DNA of 38,147 nucleotides from CAZQSL01 sp964595945 (GTDB lineage Bacteria; UBP15; UBA6099; JAJRTR01). The stretch spans positions 1-38,147 of the forward strand of contig CAZQSL010000022.1 in NCBI GenBank assembly GCA_964595945.1, in the 5' to 3' direction. Under the pieces are notes generated by a model. That model was not told where the DNA came from, ran no database searches, and saw only the letters and a list, made by a program, of their open reading frames with translations. The position numbers and the translations under genes are program-made. Of the stretch, positions 8,327-16,517 are shown one piece after another. Positions within the stretch are counted from its first letter, which is position 1. Each line of letters starts with the position of its first letter.

Positions 8327-8369
8327 CGGTCCGGCACTGTTTCCGAAGCCCTTTTCATGTATGTTTCAT

Positions 8370-8394
8370 CCCGAATTCTAATGACGAATTCGGG
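8370..8394. terminator. Hairpin between the convergent moxR and creatininase genes
   Basis: A perfect nine-base stem CCCGAATTC / GAATTCGGG with a seven-base loop, 44 bases after the moxR stop and 81 bases from the end of the creatininase-family gene. T tracts are short on both strands, so termination efficiency is uncertain. Confidence 0.5.
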
Positions 8395-8474
8395 GTTCAT
8401 AGCGACTCGCGTTCACAATAGCAATATGTATGATGCACCGCATGGCTGCGTTGCCTGCAATCCAGCGTGTGCAG

Positions 8475-9248
8475 TCAGAATGGAAAGGTGTCGTCCACAT
8501 CCGACTTGCAGAGCTGGACAAGGAATTCGGCGATGACGTCGGAGGATTTGTCGATGTAGATTTCACCGAGTTCGCCGGAAGCGTCGCGAGGTTCGCCGTT
8601 GCCCGATGACTCCGAAAAGAGAGTCCTGGGAAAGAGGGACGTCACATATTTTTTGTCGAGGGCGTCGAAGCGGGACTTTTTAGTGGCGCCGTCTGAGGCG
8701 AATTCCATTTTGACGAGATCGGGGATCATGGCGAGGCAGAGGCTTGTTTCGTTGCGGGCGGCGTGGTTGCCGGGTTCGGCGAACATTTCATAAGCGAGGT
8801 CTGGCAGTACGTTCCAGCAGTTGAGGGTGAACATTTTGACTTTTGTTTCGAAGTAAAGTTCGCGCATCATCGACTTGATGTCGTTGCTGCCGTGGGAATT
8901 GAAGACGACGAGTTTTCGTATGCCCTGATGGTCGAGCGAGTGGAGTATGTCGCGCAGAAAAGCGATGTGGGTCGAGGGGCGCACGTTGACAGTGAGTGGG
9001 AAAGCCATCATGTTGGGTAGGGTGCCATAGGGCATCGACGGGAGCATGAGAGGGCGGGCGCCTGCTGCCCAGGCCTTTTCGCAGCAGCGTTCGGCAAAAA
9101 TTTCGGCGACATAGGTGTCAGTGCCGTAGGGCAGATGATAGTTGTGAGGTTCTACCGAGCCGAAGGGCAGTACGGCGGTTTCGTATCTGGTTTTACTTTT
9201 CTGGAATTCACCAAGGGTCATGTCTTTCAGGAGCCAGGGTTTGCTCAT
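8475..9248 (-). CDS. Creatininase-family amidohydrolase
   Basis: 257 residues with the creatininase/MftE fold. The metal-site signature appears as FGSVEPHNYHLPYGTD near the N-terminus (Glu, His and Asp ligands), and NSHGSN and NHAARNETS follow in the expected order. The family hydrolyses cyclic or linear amides using a divalent metal pair; it includes creatininase, formamide hydrolases and the mycofactocin peptidase MftE. Two signature residues deviate: HN instead of HG in the first motif, and Arg in the HAGE-like motif. The substrate is thus uncertain. GGAGG five bases before the ATG makes the start secure. It is third in an ispH-tex operon, 37 bases after tex. Confidence 0.85.
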   Translation of the reverse strand: MSKPWLLKDMTLGEFQKSKTRYETAVLPFGSVEPHNYHLPYGTDTYVAEIFAERCCEKAWAAGARPLMLPSMPYGTLPNMMAFPLTVNVRPSTHIAFLRDILHSLDHQGIRKLVVFNSHGSNDIKSMMRELYFETKVKMFTLNCWNVLPDLAYEMFAEPGNHAARNETSLCLAMIPDLVKMEFASDGATKKSRFDALDKKYVTSLFPRTLFSESSGNGEPRDASGELGEIYIDKSSDVIAEFLVQLCKSDVDDTFPF

Positions 9249-9285
9249 TGTGTCCTCCGAAGGCTAATGATATGTGTATCTTATA

Positions 9286-11430
9286 TTATTTTCTGGCGGG
9301 ATTCTCCTTCATCGACAAAGAAATCCTGCGGCGTTTTTCGTCGACTTCCACAACTGTGACGGTGACTTTCTGGCCTGCCTTGACGACGTCTGACGGGGTG
9401 CGGACAAACTTGTCGGCGAGTTGTGAAATGTGGACGAGTCCGTCCTGGTGGACGCCGATGTCGACGAACGCGCCGAAGGCCGTGACGTTGGTGACCTTGC
9501 CGGGCAGTTTCATGCCTGGCGTGAGGTCGGTGATTTCGTTGACGCCATCGGCGAAGCTGAAAACTTCGAAAGGATTGCGGGGATCGCGGCCAGGTTTGGA
9601 GAGTTCGGCCATGATGTCGCGGAGGGTGGGTAGTCCGATGCCGTCGCGGACATATTTTTCGATCGAGATTTTGTTGCGGAGTGATTCGTCGGTGATGAGC
9701 AGAGAGGGGCTGACGGCGAGGTCGGCGGCCATGGAGTCGACGACGTGATAGCTTTCGGGGTGGACGGCGCTGGCGTCGAGGGGATTGTCGCCGCCGCGGA
9801 TGCGGAGAAAACCGGCGGCCTGTTCGAATGTTTTCGGTCCGAGGCCTGGCACTTTCAGGAGTTGTCTGCGTGATCTGAAATGGCCGTTGGCAGCGCGGAA
9901 GGTGATGATGTTGCGGGCGATGCGCATGTTGAGTCCTGACACATAGGAGAGGAGGTGTGGGCTTGCGGTGTTGACGTCGACGCCGACAGCGTTGACGCAA
10001 CTGATGACGACGTCGTCAAGGGAGCGGCCGAGAGCCTTCTGGTCGACATCGTGCTGGTATTGGCCGACGCCGATGGAGCGGGGCTCGATCTTGACGAGTT
10101 CGGCGAGCGGGTCCATGAGGCGGCGGCCGATGGAGACGCTGCCGCGGACGGTGATGTCGTGGTCGGGGAATTCTTCGCGCGCGGCATCTGAAGCGGAATA
10201 GATCGAGGCGCCGCTTTCGTTGACCATGATGATGGGCAGTGAGCCTGCGCAGGAGGAATCGCGGACGAAAGATTCGGTTTCGCGGCCGGCAGTGCCGTTG
10301 CCGATGGCGATGGCCTCGATGGAGTGGGCGGCGATGAGGCGCTGTATTTCGGCGGCAGCGGCGGCGCGTGCGGAGTCCGACCCGTGGGGGTAGATTGTGG
10401 TATTGGTGATCAGAGTGCCCTGATTGTCGAGGCAGACGACCTTGCATCCGGTGCGGAAGCCCGGGTCGATGGCGAGGATGCTTTTGCTGCCGAGGGGTGC
10501 GGCGAGGAGGAGTTCGCGGAGGTTTTCGGCGAATACGCGGATGGCCTCGGCGTCAGCGGCCTCCTTGATTTCGTTGCGAAATTCCGTTTCGAGTGAAAGG
10601 GACATCAGGCGGCGGTAAGCATCGGTGGCGGCTTCGGCGACCTGGAGTGAGGCGGAGCCTTCGCCTTTGACGAAAAGATTGTGGAGGATACTGATGGCGT
10701 CTTCTTCGGGAGGCTGGATGCAGACGCTGAGGACTTCTTCGGATTCGCCTCTGAGGACGGCGAGCACGCGGTGCGAAGGCGCGGCGGCAGCGTTTTCGTT
10801 CCAGTTGAAATAGTCGCGGAATTTTGCTCCGGTTTCTTCCTTGCCCTTCATCACTTTTGCAGCGAGAGTTGCTTTCTGCCGGAACAGGGAGCGAACTTTT
10901 GTGCGGGCGTCTGCATTTTCGTTGATGGTTTCCGCGATGATGTCGCGAGCACCGGCGAGGGCTTCGGTCGCGTCGTTGACGCCTTTTTCGGGGTCGACGA
11001 AGGCGAGAGCTTCGGCGAGAGGATCTGATATGGATTGCGCGAGGATGAGCTCGGCGAGAGGGGCAAGGCCCTTTTCGCGGGCAATGGTGGCGCGAGTGCG
11101 GCGTTTGGGTTTGTAGGGCAGATAGATGTCTTCGAGGGCGACCATGGTGGAGGCCGAGCGCACCTGTTCTTCGAGTTCGGGCGTGAGGAGTTCGCGTTCG
11201 GTGAGGGAAGTGATGATGGCATCGCGGCGTTTGTCGAGCGCTTCGAGTTGTTCGGCCCGGTCGCGGATGGAAGTGATGACAACCTCGTCGAGCGAGCCTG
11301 TGGCTTCCTTGCGGTAGCGTGCGATAAAAGGGACTGTGCCGCCTTCGGCGATGAGTGAGAGGACGGCGCTGGCCTGGGTGGACTTGATGCCGAGTTCGGC
11401 AGATATGATGCGAATGTGCGAGTCGTTCAT
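9286..11430 (-). CDS. tex: Tex-family RNA-binding transcription accessory protein
   Basis: 714 residues, slightly short for the family. The order is as in Tex: helical N-terminal domain with VPFIARYRKEATG, a YqgF-like RNase H fold around ILAIDPGFRTGCK, helix-hairpin-helix repeats near VPGLGPKTFEQAAGFLRI, and a C-terminal S1 domain beginning GKVTNVTAFGAFVDIG. Tex binds nucleic acid through the S1 domain and is linked to transcription and stress tolerance; its exact job is unsettled. Its ATG overlaps the ispH stop as ATGA, so translation is probably coupled. Confidence 0.97.
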   Translation of the reverse strand: MNDSHIRIISAELGIKSTQASAVLSLIAEGGTVPFIARYRKEATGSLDEVVITSIRDRAEQLEALDKRRDAIITSLTERELLTPELEEQVRSASTMVALEDIYLPYKPKRRTRATIAREKGLAPLAELILAQSISDPLAEALAFVDPEKGVNDATEALAGARDIIAETINENADARTKVRSLFRQKATLAAKVMKGKEETGAKFRDYFNWNENAAAAPSHRVLAVLRGESEEVLSVCIQPPEEDAISILHNLFVKGEGSASLQVAEAATDAYRRLMSLSLETEFRNEIKEAADAEAIRVFAENLRELLLAAPLGSKSILAIDPGFRTGCKVVCLDNQGTLITNTTIYPHGSDSARAAAAAEIQRLIAAHSIEAIAIGNGTAGRETESFVRDSSCAGSLPIIMVNESGASIYSASDAAREEFPDHDITVRGSVSIGRRLMDPLAELVKIEPRSIGVGQYQHDVDQKALGRSLDDVVISCVNAVGVDVNTASPHLLSYVSGLNMRIARNIITFRAANGHFRSRRQLLKVPGLGPKTFEQAAGFLRIRGGDNPLDASAVHPESYHVVDSMAADLAVSPSLLITDESLRNKISIEKYVRDGIGLPTLRDIMAELSKPGRDPRNPFEVFSFADGVNEITDLTPGMKLPGKVTNVTAFGAFVDIGVHQDGLVHISQLADKFVRTPSDVVKAGQKVTVTVVEVDEKRRRISLSMKENPARK

Positions 11431-12290
11431 GGGATACTCATTTCTGATTGGAGATGTACGCAGTGTGGCGCGATGAGGCGGGCGGCGTCGGAAATATGGT
11501 CCCGCGGAGTCGAAGCGCCGCCGGTGATGCCGATGGCCGGGAAAGAGGAAAGCCCATCGGGCGTGATATCGCCGGGGTGTTCGAAATAGAAAGTGGGGCA
11601 GTGGGGAGTGCAGACCTCGACGAGGCGTCTGGTGTTTGAGCTTTCGCGGCCGCCGATGATGATCATGGCGTCGACGCGCTTAGCGAGGCAGGCTGCGGCA
11701 GTCTGAGCCTTGAGTGTCCAGGGGCAGATGGTGTCCGCGACAGAAAAATCGTGCGCCCGGGCGGCGATGGAGTCGCGGATGGTCTCGAAGTCAGCGCGCG
11801 GGAAAGTGGTCTGGGTTACGAGCGCCGAAGGGGTGTCGGCGATGGTGACGGGAGGTGAGTCGATGACGACCGAAAAGTCAGGGGCGAGTGATGCGAGCAT
11901 GAGGGCTTCGGGGTGCCCGTAGTCGGCTGCGATGTAGGTGAAACGGCCTTCGGAAGTGAAACGACGTAGCGCGGCTATGCCTTTGCGGACATTGCCGCAT
12001 GTGCAGTCGATGAGGTTTGAGCCTATGGATTTCAGGTGGTCGATCTGTGGCGCGGGGAGCCCTGTGGCGCGGATGACAAACGTCGCGCCGGGCGGCACTT
12101 CGCCTGTCGACGCGACGAGTGTGAGGCCGGCGGCAGTGAGGGTGGCGGTGACGTGAGGATTGTGTACGATGTGGCCGATGCAGTATACGGGTGTGGTAGA
12201 AGCGTCGATCGCGGCGCGCGCTTTCTGGACAGCGGCGAGGGCTCCGTCGCAGAATCCAGCGTAATTTGCGATGATGACATTTTGCTGCAT
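11427..12290 (-). CDS. ispH: IspH (LytB) homologue with an altered substrate site
   Basis: 287 residues; IspH reduces HMBPP to IPP and DMAPP in the last step of the methylerythritol phosphate pathway, using a [4Fe-4S] cluster. Cluster cysteines are Cys14 (GFCDG), Cys98 (DCTC) and Cys189 (DTIC). IVHN (His43), GHPE (His126, Glu128), TQTTF, a SSNTRRL stretch and a GGASTP stretch are all present. The residue matching E. coli His74, in the usual SAHG motif, is Thr76 (RATG), and the usual TCP is TCG. The fold and cluster are clear, but these changes are at or near the diphosphate site. Start at 12290 has GGAG seven bases upstream; the frame is open further upstream. It heads the ispH-tex-creatininase operon. 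Confidence 0.88.
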   Translation of the reverse strand: MQQNVIIANYAGFCDGALAAVQKARAAIDASTTPVYCIGHIVHNPHVTATLTAAGLTLVASTGEVPPGATFVIRATGLPAPQIDHLKSIGSNLIDCTCGNVRKGIAALRRFTSEGRFTYIAADYGHPEALMLASLAPDFSVVIDSPPVTIADTPSALVTQTTFPRADFETIRDSIAARAHDFSVADTICPWTLKAQTAAACLAKRVDAMIIIGGRESSNTRRLVEVCTPHCPTFYFEHPGDITPDGLSSFPAIGITGGASTPRDHISDAARLIAPHCVHLQSEMSIP

Positions 12291-12330
12291 GGCGGTACTC
12301 CGTAAGGCGCGGTGCGACGCGCCATCAATC

Positions 12331-12360
12331 ACTATAGGGCCTTCGGGATGGATATTTCAA
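12331..12360 (-). promoter_or_regulatory. Probable promoter of the ispH-tex operon
   Basis: On the minus strand: TTGAAA (12360-12355), 18 bases, TATAGT (12336-12331). Predicted start near 12324, about 34 bases before the ispH ATG. The site lies immediately after the preceding gene's stop. Confidence 0.5.
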
Positions 12361-12366
12361 CCGAGG

Positions 12367-13512
12367 TCATTGGGAAAACGTGCCATCGTCAGGGATGGGG
12401 GCGTTGAAATTGGGCTCGGCCTCGATGATCTGGAGATCGTTGTGTTCGTCGATGTCGCGGGGGCGGAGTTTCATCAGCATTTTGTCCTTCTGGGACATGT
12501 TGATGTAAGAGCCGTAGTCGGTGAAGTGTTTGCCGCTTTCGATACGTTCGCGCCGGCGTTTTGCCATGGCGGCAGCGACCTGTTCGCCATAGGCCTGATC
12601 CTGCGAGTCGAGCGACACGACACCTTTGTTGCCGATGGAAGACATCCAGTCGTCGAGAGTGTCCCATTCCTTCTGCGTGCATCCGTAGAGGCAGTTTTTC
12701 TGGTCGAACGCTCTTTTGAGGGCCGGATTTTTCGCGAGGAAACGTTCCTTGCGCATGAGAAACGAAGACATCTCGTCGACTTTGGTTTCGTAGGTGACAG
12801 TGATCTGTTTGTCGGCGGTATTCAGGCCGCGCACGTAGAAGGGGAGGAAATTGGTGAAATTTCTGACGCCGCCCCAGATTGCGTTGTTGAGGTTGTCCTG
12901 GAGATGTGCGGACAGGATGACAAAGGGAACGGGAAGTGCGCCGAGGTAGACCTTTTCGACATAGGCATACGGGCGTTTTTCCTTTTCGACCCACATCAGC
13001 CTTGCGACGATAGTCATGGCGACTGGCTTGGCGCGGATGCGGGAAATGGCGCCTTTTGCCTTGGCGGCTTTTGGCGCGAAAACCTGTTCGGCAGAATCAT
13101 ATCCTGTAGAAGTGGGGGTGATGGCATTGGCGGCGGAGAGGCGGAATATGTCGCTGAAGGCGAGATCGAAGCGGATCACGATGGTGTCGCGATTGATGGT
13201 GATGTAAGGATTTTTGATGATCTGCGAGTTGGAAGGGCGGAAAGTCTCGGTGGCCCAGTGATGGAAAAATGCGTTTGCTTCGATCTCGGTGATGACGAAT
13301 TTTTTTCTGAGAGCGCCCGAGTGGACAGAGTCGAAAGCGCGTTTGTATTTTTCGCGGAGATGTTCGCGCGAGGGCGCGTAGATGTCAGAGATTATCTTGT
13401 CGGAGACAGGGGTGACGGGCGGGACTGTGGTGATGGCGATATAGACGCAGAAAAAAGCGAGGAAGAAAAAAACAGTCCCGCACCCGAAGAGTCTGAATCC
13501 GATTTTGATCAT
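12367..13512 (-). CDS. Unknown membrane-anchored protein
   Basis: 381 residues, not recognised. One hydrophobic segment near the N-terminus (about 8-30) looks like an uncleaved anchor, followed by a large domain probably outside the membrane. The domain mixes beta-rich stretches (for example around ITINRDTIVIRFDLAF) with a charged C-terminal part containing a possible disulphide pair (NCLYGC). The start has AGGA nine bases upstream. It follows the PmbA/TldE gene by 18 bases and should share its transcript. The opposite strand is also open over this whole stretch, but that frame reads as low-complexity Gly/Asp/Val-rich antisense. Function cannot be inferred. Confidence 0.8.
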   Translation of the reverse strand: MIKIGFRLFGCGTVFFFLAFFCVYIAITTVPPVTPVSDKIISDIYAPSREHLREKYKRAFDSVHSGALRKKFVITEIEANAFFHHWATETFRPSNSQIIKNPYITINRDTIVIRFDLAFSDIFRLSAANAITPTSTGYDSAEQVFAPKAAKAKGAISRIRAKPVAMTIVARLMWVEKEKRPYAYVEKVYLGALPVPFVILSAHLQDNLNNAIWGGVRNFTNFLPFYVRGLNTADKQITVTYETKVDEMSSFLMRKERFLAKNPALKRAFDQKNCLYGCTQKEWDTLDDWMSSIGNKGVVSLDSQDQAYGEQVAAAMAKRRRERIESGKHFTDYGSYINMSQKDKMLMKLRPRDIDEHNDLQIIEAEPNFNAPIPDDGTFSQ

Positions 13513-13530
13513 AATTAAAGTTCCTAAAAA

Positions 13531-14877
13531 TTATTCGCCGCCGGCAACGGCCACAGAGCCAAGCAGTGCGGACGGCATCACGCTGCCCGGGTCGGAGCGG
13601 AAATCAGAGGAGATGTCCTCGATGGCGCCGAGGAAAGAAAAAGCGTCTCCGCCGAGCATCACGTTTTCGACCGGATGCGCGATCGCCCCATCGATGATGC
13701 GAAATCCGTAATCGACCATGCCGGAAATCTGCCCCGTAATCGAGTTGGGGTCGATGGATGCGGATATCACATAAAGGCCGTCGGCGATGGAAGCGATCAG
13801 CTCGGATTCGGAGCGTGTGCCTGTGGCGACACGTATGTTTGAAAAGCCGATGGAGACATCGGAGGCATACGAGCGGCGGGAAGCGTGAGCGTTGTTGGGT
13901 TCGCCGGACTTGGCGGCGGTGTAAGAATTGTGCAGATATGTCGAAAGCACGCCGGACTCGATGAATGGAGCGCGCGAGCGCGGGACGCCTTCGCCGTCGA
14001 AAGCGGCGGAGGCCAGGCCTGCGGGGCAGAGGGGGTCCTCGATGATGGAGAGGCATGGTGCGGCGATGCGGGTGCCCCGTTTGCCTGCGAGGAACGAGCG
14101 GCCGCGCTGGATTTCCTCGGCGCTCGCGGCGGCGATGACTCCGCTGAGAAGTGAAGAGAATGCGTGGGGGGCGATCACGACCGGAAATGTGCCGCTCGGC
14201 ATTTTGCGGCAGTCTATCATGCGGCCGGCAGTCTCGACGGCAACCCGCGCGATCTCTTCAGGAGGTCTGATGTCCGATAGGCGGCGCGTCGAGGTGTATT
14301 CGTAAAAGGAGCCTACGCGGCCACCCCTGTGGATGATCGCCACTATGTACATATCGAACGATGTGCCGGACGATGTGACCGAAACTCCATTGGTGTTGGC
14401 GAGCGCCGAGTGTGAGGAACTGATCGTGACGGCGCCTTTGACGATTGCTTCCGGTGAGATGTCGCGTGCGGCGTCGATGGCGGCGAGTGCGAGCGAGATG
14501 GCGTCCGCGACGGGCATCGACTCGATGGCCGGGTCGAAAAGGCCGGGCACCGGAGTGGCATGAGCAGGGTGGGGCAGATCGCGAAATGCGGGATCGGGCT
14601 CGCTGACAGCAGCGATTTCGGCGGCGAGCGAGGCACTTCTTTCGACCTCGGCGTGCGGCAGTCCCCGGCCTCGGGCATAGCCTGCGCCGCCCTTGACTAT
14701 CGCGCGTATGCCGTAGCCGGCATCGTAGGAGGTTTCGCATGATCGGATGCTGTTTTTTTCGATTTCTATCTCGATGACTCTCGAATGCTGCACGATTGTG
14801 TCGGCGGCTTCGGCTCCGCTGGAGCGGGCTGTGGCGCAGGCCTGTGATGCGAGTGCGGCAAGTGTGGTTTCGTCCAT
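13531..14877 (-). CDS. pmbA: PmbA/TldE-family protein (metalloprotease partner)
   Basis: 448 residues, full family length. The sequence has the TldD/PmbA layout: an N-terminal domain with an EIEIEKNSIRS strand, a central beta-rich domain, and a C-terminal part with STYLHNSYTAAKSGE and ASIDPNSITGQISG. The TldD zinc motif HExxxH is missing, so this is the PmbA/TldE subunit, which pairs with TldD to trim peptides such as microcin B17 and CcdA. No tldD is visible in the window. The ATG has AAGGA seven bases upstream and a consensus extended -10 promoter lies about 50 bases before it. Confidence 0.93.
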   Translation of the reverse strand: MDETTLAALASQACATARSSGAEAADTIVQHSRVIEIEIEKNSIRSCETSYDAGYGIRAIVKGGAGYARGRGLPHAEVERSASLAAEIAAVSEPDPAFRDLPHPAHATPVPGLFDPAIESMPVADAISLALAAIDAARDISPEAIVKGAVTISSSHSALANTNGVSVTSSGTSFDMYIVAIIHRGGRVGSFYEYTSTRRLSDIRPPEEIARVAVETAGRMIDCRKMPSGTFPVVIAPHAFSSLLSGVIAAASAEEIQRGRSFLAGKRGTRIAAPCLSIIEDPLCPAGLASAAFDGEGVPRSRAPFIESGVLSTYLHNSYTAAKSGEPNNAHASRRSYASDVSIGFSNIRVATGTRSESELIASIADGLYVISASIDPNSITGQISGMVDYGFRIIDGAIAHPVENVMLGGDAFSFLGAIEDISSDFRSDPGSVMPSALLGSVAVAGGE

Positions 14878-14930
14878 AAAGCGTTCCTTCGGTGTCGGTG
14901 TGCCGAACCGTTGTGAGTACGGTTAACAGT

Positions 14931-14939
14931 ATTATAGCA
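14931..14939 (-). promoter_or_regulatory. Extended -10 promoter of the pmbA gene
   Basis: On the minus strand TGC precedes a perfect TATAAT (14936-14931), the same nine-base element found before the helicase gene. Predicted start near 14925, about 48 bases before the ATG. The -35 position is poor. Confidence 0.6.
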
Positions 14940-14986
14940 TTTATGAAAATGATAGGGACTGGCGGTGAGTGGAAAACCTGGTTGTG

Positions 14987-15478
14987 TCAGCTGTCGTGGC
15001 AAGTGTCGCGTGTCATGACGATGGCTGATGGGGCGAATCCGATTTTTTCGTAAAAAGCGATGGCAGAGAGATTGGAAGGGAGGACTTCGAGGATGATGCG
15101 CCGGACGCCGAAAGTGGAGCAGAGCCATGAGTCGAGAGAGTCCATGGCTTCGCGGCCATAGCCTTTGCCGCGGTCGGCGGTGTGTCCGATGATGATGCTG
15201 ATCCTGGCTGCGGGGGTGCCGTGATCGTCGGTCAGCGTGTAGCTGATCATGCCAATGGGAGTATTGTCGGAGTGGCGGACGATGGCGAATATTTCCGAGG
15301 AACCGGTGGCGCGAGCGGCGGTGATTTCGGCGGTGTACTGCTCGGGCGTGACGTGCTGGCGGTAGAAATATTTCGAGGTCGAAGGGTGGTTGCGCCAGTC
15401 GCATACGAGCACGGCTTCGCTGTCGAGAAGAGGGCGCAGGAGTATGTTTTGCGAAGTGATCATGAGTGGTGTTGTCAT
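14987..15478 (-). CDS. GNAT-family N-acetyltransferase
   Basis: 163 residues from the ATG at 15478, which has AAGGG nine bases before it. The frame stays open far upstream (to about 15934), but that part is antisense to nothing useful and overlaps the ABC gene. The acetyl-CoA loop is RGKGYG (103-108), followed by the typical NLSAIAFYEKIGF stretch (136-148). The N-terminal LLRPLLDSEAVLVCDWRNHPS resembles RimJ/RimL and sugar-amine acetyltransferases (PseH-like). It acetylates a primary amine on a protein or sugar; which one is unknown. It is last in a run with the ABC ATPase and the metallophosphoesterase. Confidence 0.88.
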   Translation of the reverse strand: MTTPLMITSQNILLRPLLDSEAVLVCDWRNHPSTSKYFYRQHVTPEQYTAEITAARATGSSEIFAIVRHSDNTPIGMISYTLTDDHGTPAARISIIIGHTADRGKGYGREAMDSLDSWLCSTFGVRRIILEVLPSNLSAIAFYEKIGFAPSAIVMTRDTCHDS

Positions 15479-15509
15479 CGTTGATATCCCTTGCGGGCAA
15501 GGCTGATGT

Positions 15510-16496
15510 TCAGTGGGTGGTGGCGGCTCTGAAGCAAGCGACGTGTCGTCCCGGCGAAATTTCGGTGAGTTCGGGGCGGGAGAGTTTGCAGGAGTCGACG
15601 GCGATGGGGCATCTTGGGTAGAAGTTGCAGCCTGGAGAAGAAGCGTCGGCGGTGGAAATGTCGCCGTGGAGGATGATGCGTTTGCGGGAGGCTTCGATGG
15701 CGGGATCGGGGATGGGAATGGCGGAGAGGAGGGCGCGGGTGTAGGGGTGGAGCGGGTTTTTGTAGAGTTGGCTGGAGGGCGCGATTTCTGCGATGCGGCC
15801 GAGATACATGACGGCGACGCGGTCGCTGATGTGGCGGACGACGGAGAGGTCGTGAGCGATGAAGAGATAGGAAAAGCCGAAGTCGCGCTGGAGGTCTTCG
15901 AGGAGGTTGATGATCTGGGAGCGGATGGAGACATCGAGAGCGCTGACGGGTTCGTCGCAGATGATGACTGAGGGATTGACGGCGAGCGCGCGTGCGATGC
16001 CGACGCGCTGGCGCTGTCCGCCGCTGAATTCGTGGGGGTAGCGGTTGATGAAAGAGGGGTCGAGGCCGACGGTAGTGAGGATTTCGGCGACGCGGTCGTG
16101 CATGTTTTTGCCCTTTAGGTCGGAGCAGTATTTTAGGGGTTCGCCGACGATGTTGCCGATAGTCATGCGAGGGTCGAGTGAGGCGTAGGGATCCTGATAG
16201 ATGATCTGGAGTTTGGAGTAGACGCCGCGGAGCTGGCGGCCGCGGAGTTTCGCGAGGTCGCGGCCCATGAAGCTGATGGAGCCGTCGGTAGGGCGGTATA
16301 GCTGGAGGATAGCACGTGCGGTGGTGCTTTTGCCGCAGCCGCTTTCGCCGACGAGGCCGAGGGTTTCGCCGGTGTGGAGCGTGAAAGAGATGTCGTCGAC
16401 GGCGCGGTTGAACGCCGCGGGGGCGGAAGTTAGCGGCTGCCGCGCGATGGGGAAATATACCTTGAGGTTGCGTACTTCGAGGATTGGCTCCTGCAT
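15510..16496 (-). CDS. Oligopeptide/dipeptide ABC transporter ATPase (OppF/DppF type)
   Basis: 328 residues. Walker A GESGCGKST (50-58), signature FSGGQ (157-161), Walker B VIICDE (177-182) and the H-loop in FIAHDLS are intact. The C-terminal oligo/HPY extension has the cysteine-rich pattern (CNFYPRCP and later cysteines) seen in OppD/OppF/DppF. It would energise peptide or nickel uptake through membrane partners OppB/C and a second ATPase OppD, none of which is in the window. It sits 21 bases after the metallophosphoesterase and 31 bases before the GNAT gene. Confidence 0.93.
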   Translation of the reverse strand: MQEPILEVRNLKVYFPIARQPLTSAPAAFNRAVDDISFTLHTGETLGLVGESGCGKSTTARAILQLYRPTDGSISFMGRDLAKLRGRQLRGVYSKLQIIYQDPYASLDPRMTIGNIVGEPLKYCSDLKGKNMHDRVAEILTTVGLDPSFINRYPHEFSGGQRQRVGIARALAVNPSVIICDEPVSALDVSIRSQIINLLEDLQRDFGFSYLFIAHDLSVVRHISDRVAVMYLGRIAEIAPSSQLYKNPLHPYTRALLSAIPIPDPAIEASRKRIILHGDISTADASSPGCNFYPRCPIAVDSCKLSRPELTEISPGRHVACFRAATTH

Positions 16497-16517
16497 GTGA
16501 CGGCTGACTCCGCGAAG

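Noticed and set aside
12271..13518. 415-codon open frame on the plus strand opposite the unknown membrane protein
   Set aside because: Rich in Gly/Asp/Val with no ribosome site; the minus-strand gene has a membrane anchor, a ribosome site and operon context. It is an antisense shadow of codon bias.
15479..15934. Long upstream extension of the GNAT frame into the ABC ATPase gene
   Set aside because: The extension is low-complexity Ser/Pro/Thr and overlaps a real gene in another frame. The ATG at 15478 with a ribosome site is the true start.
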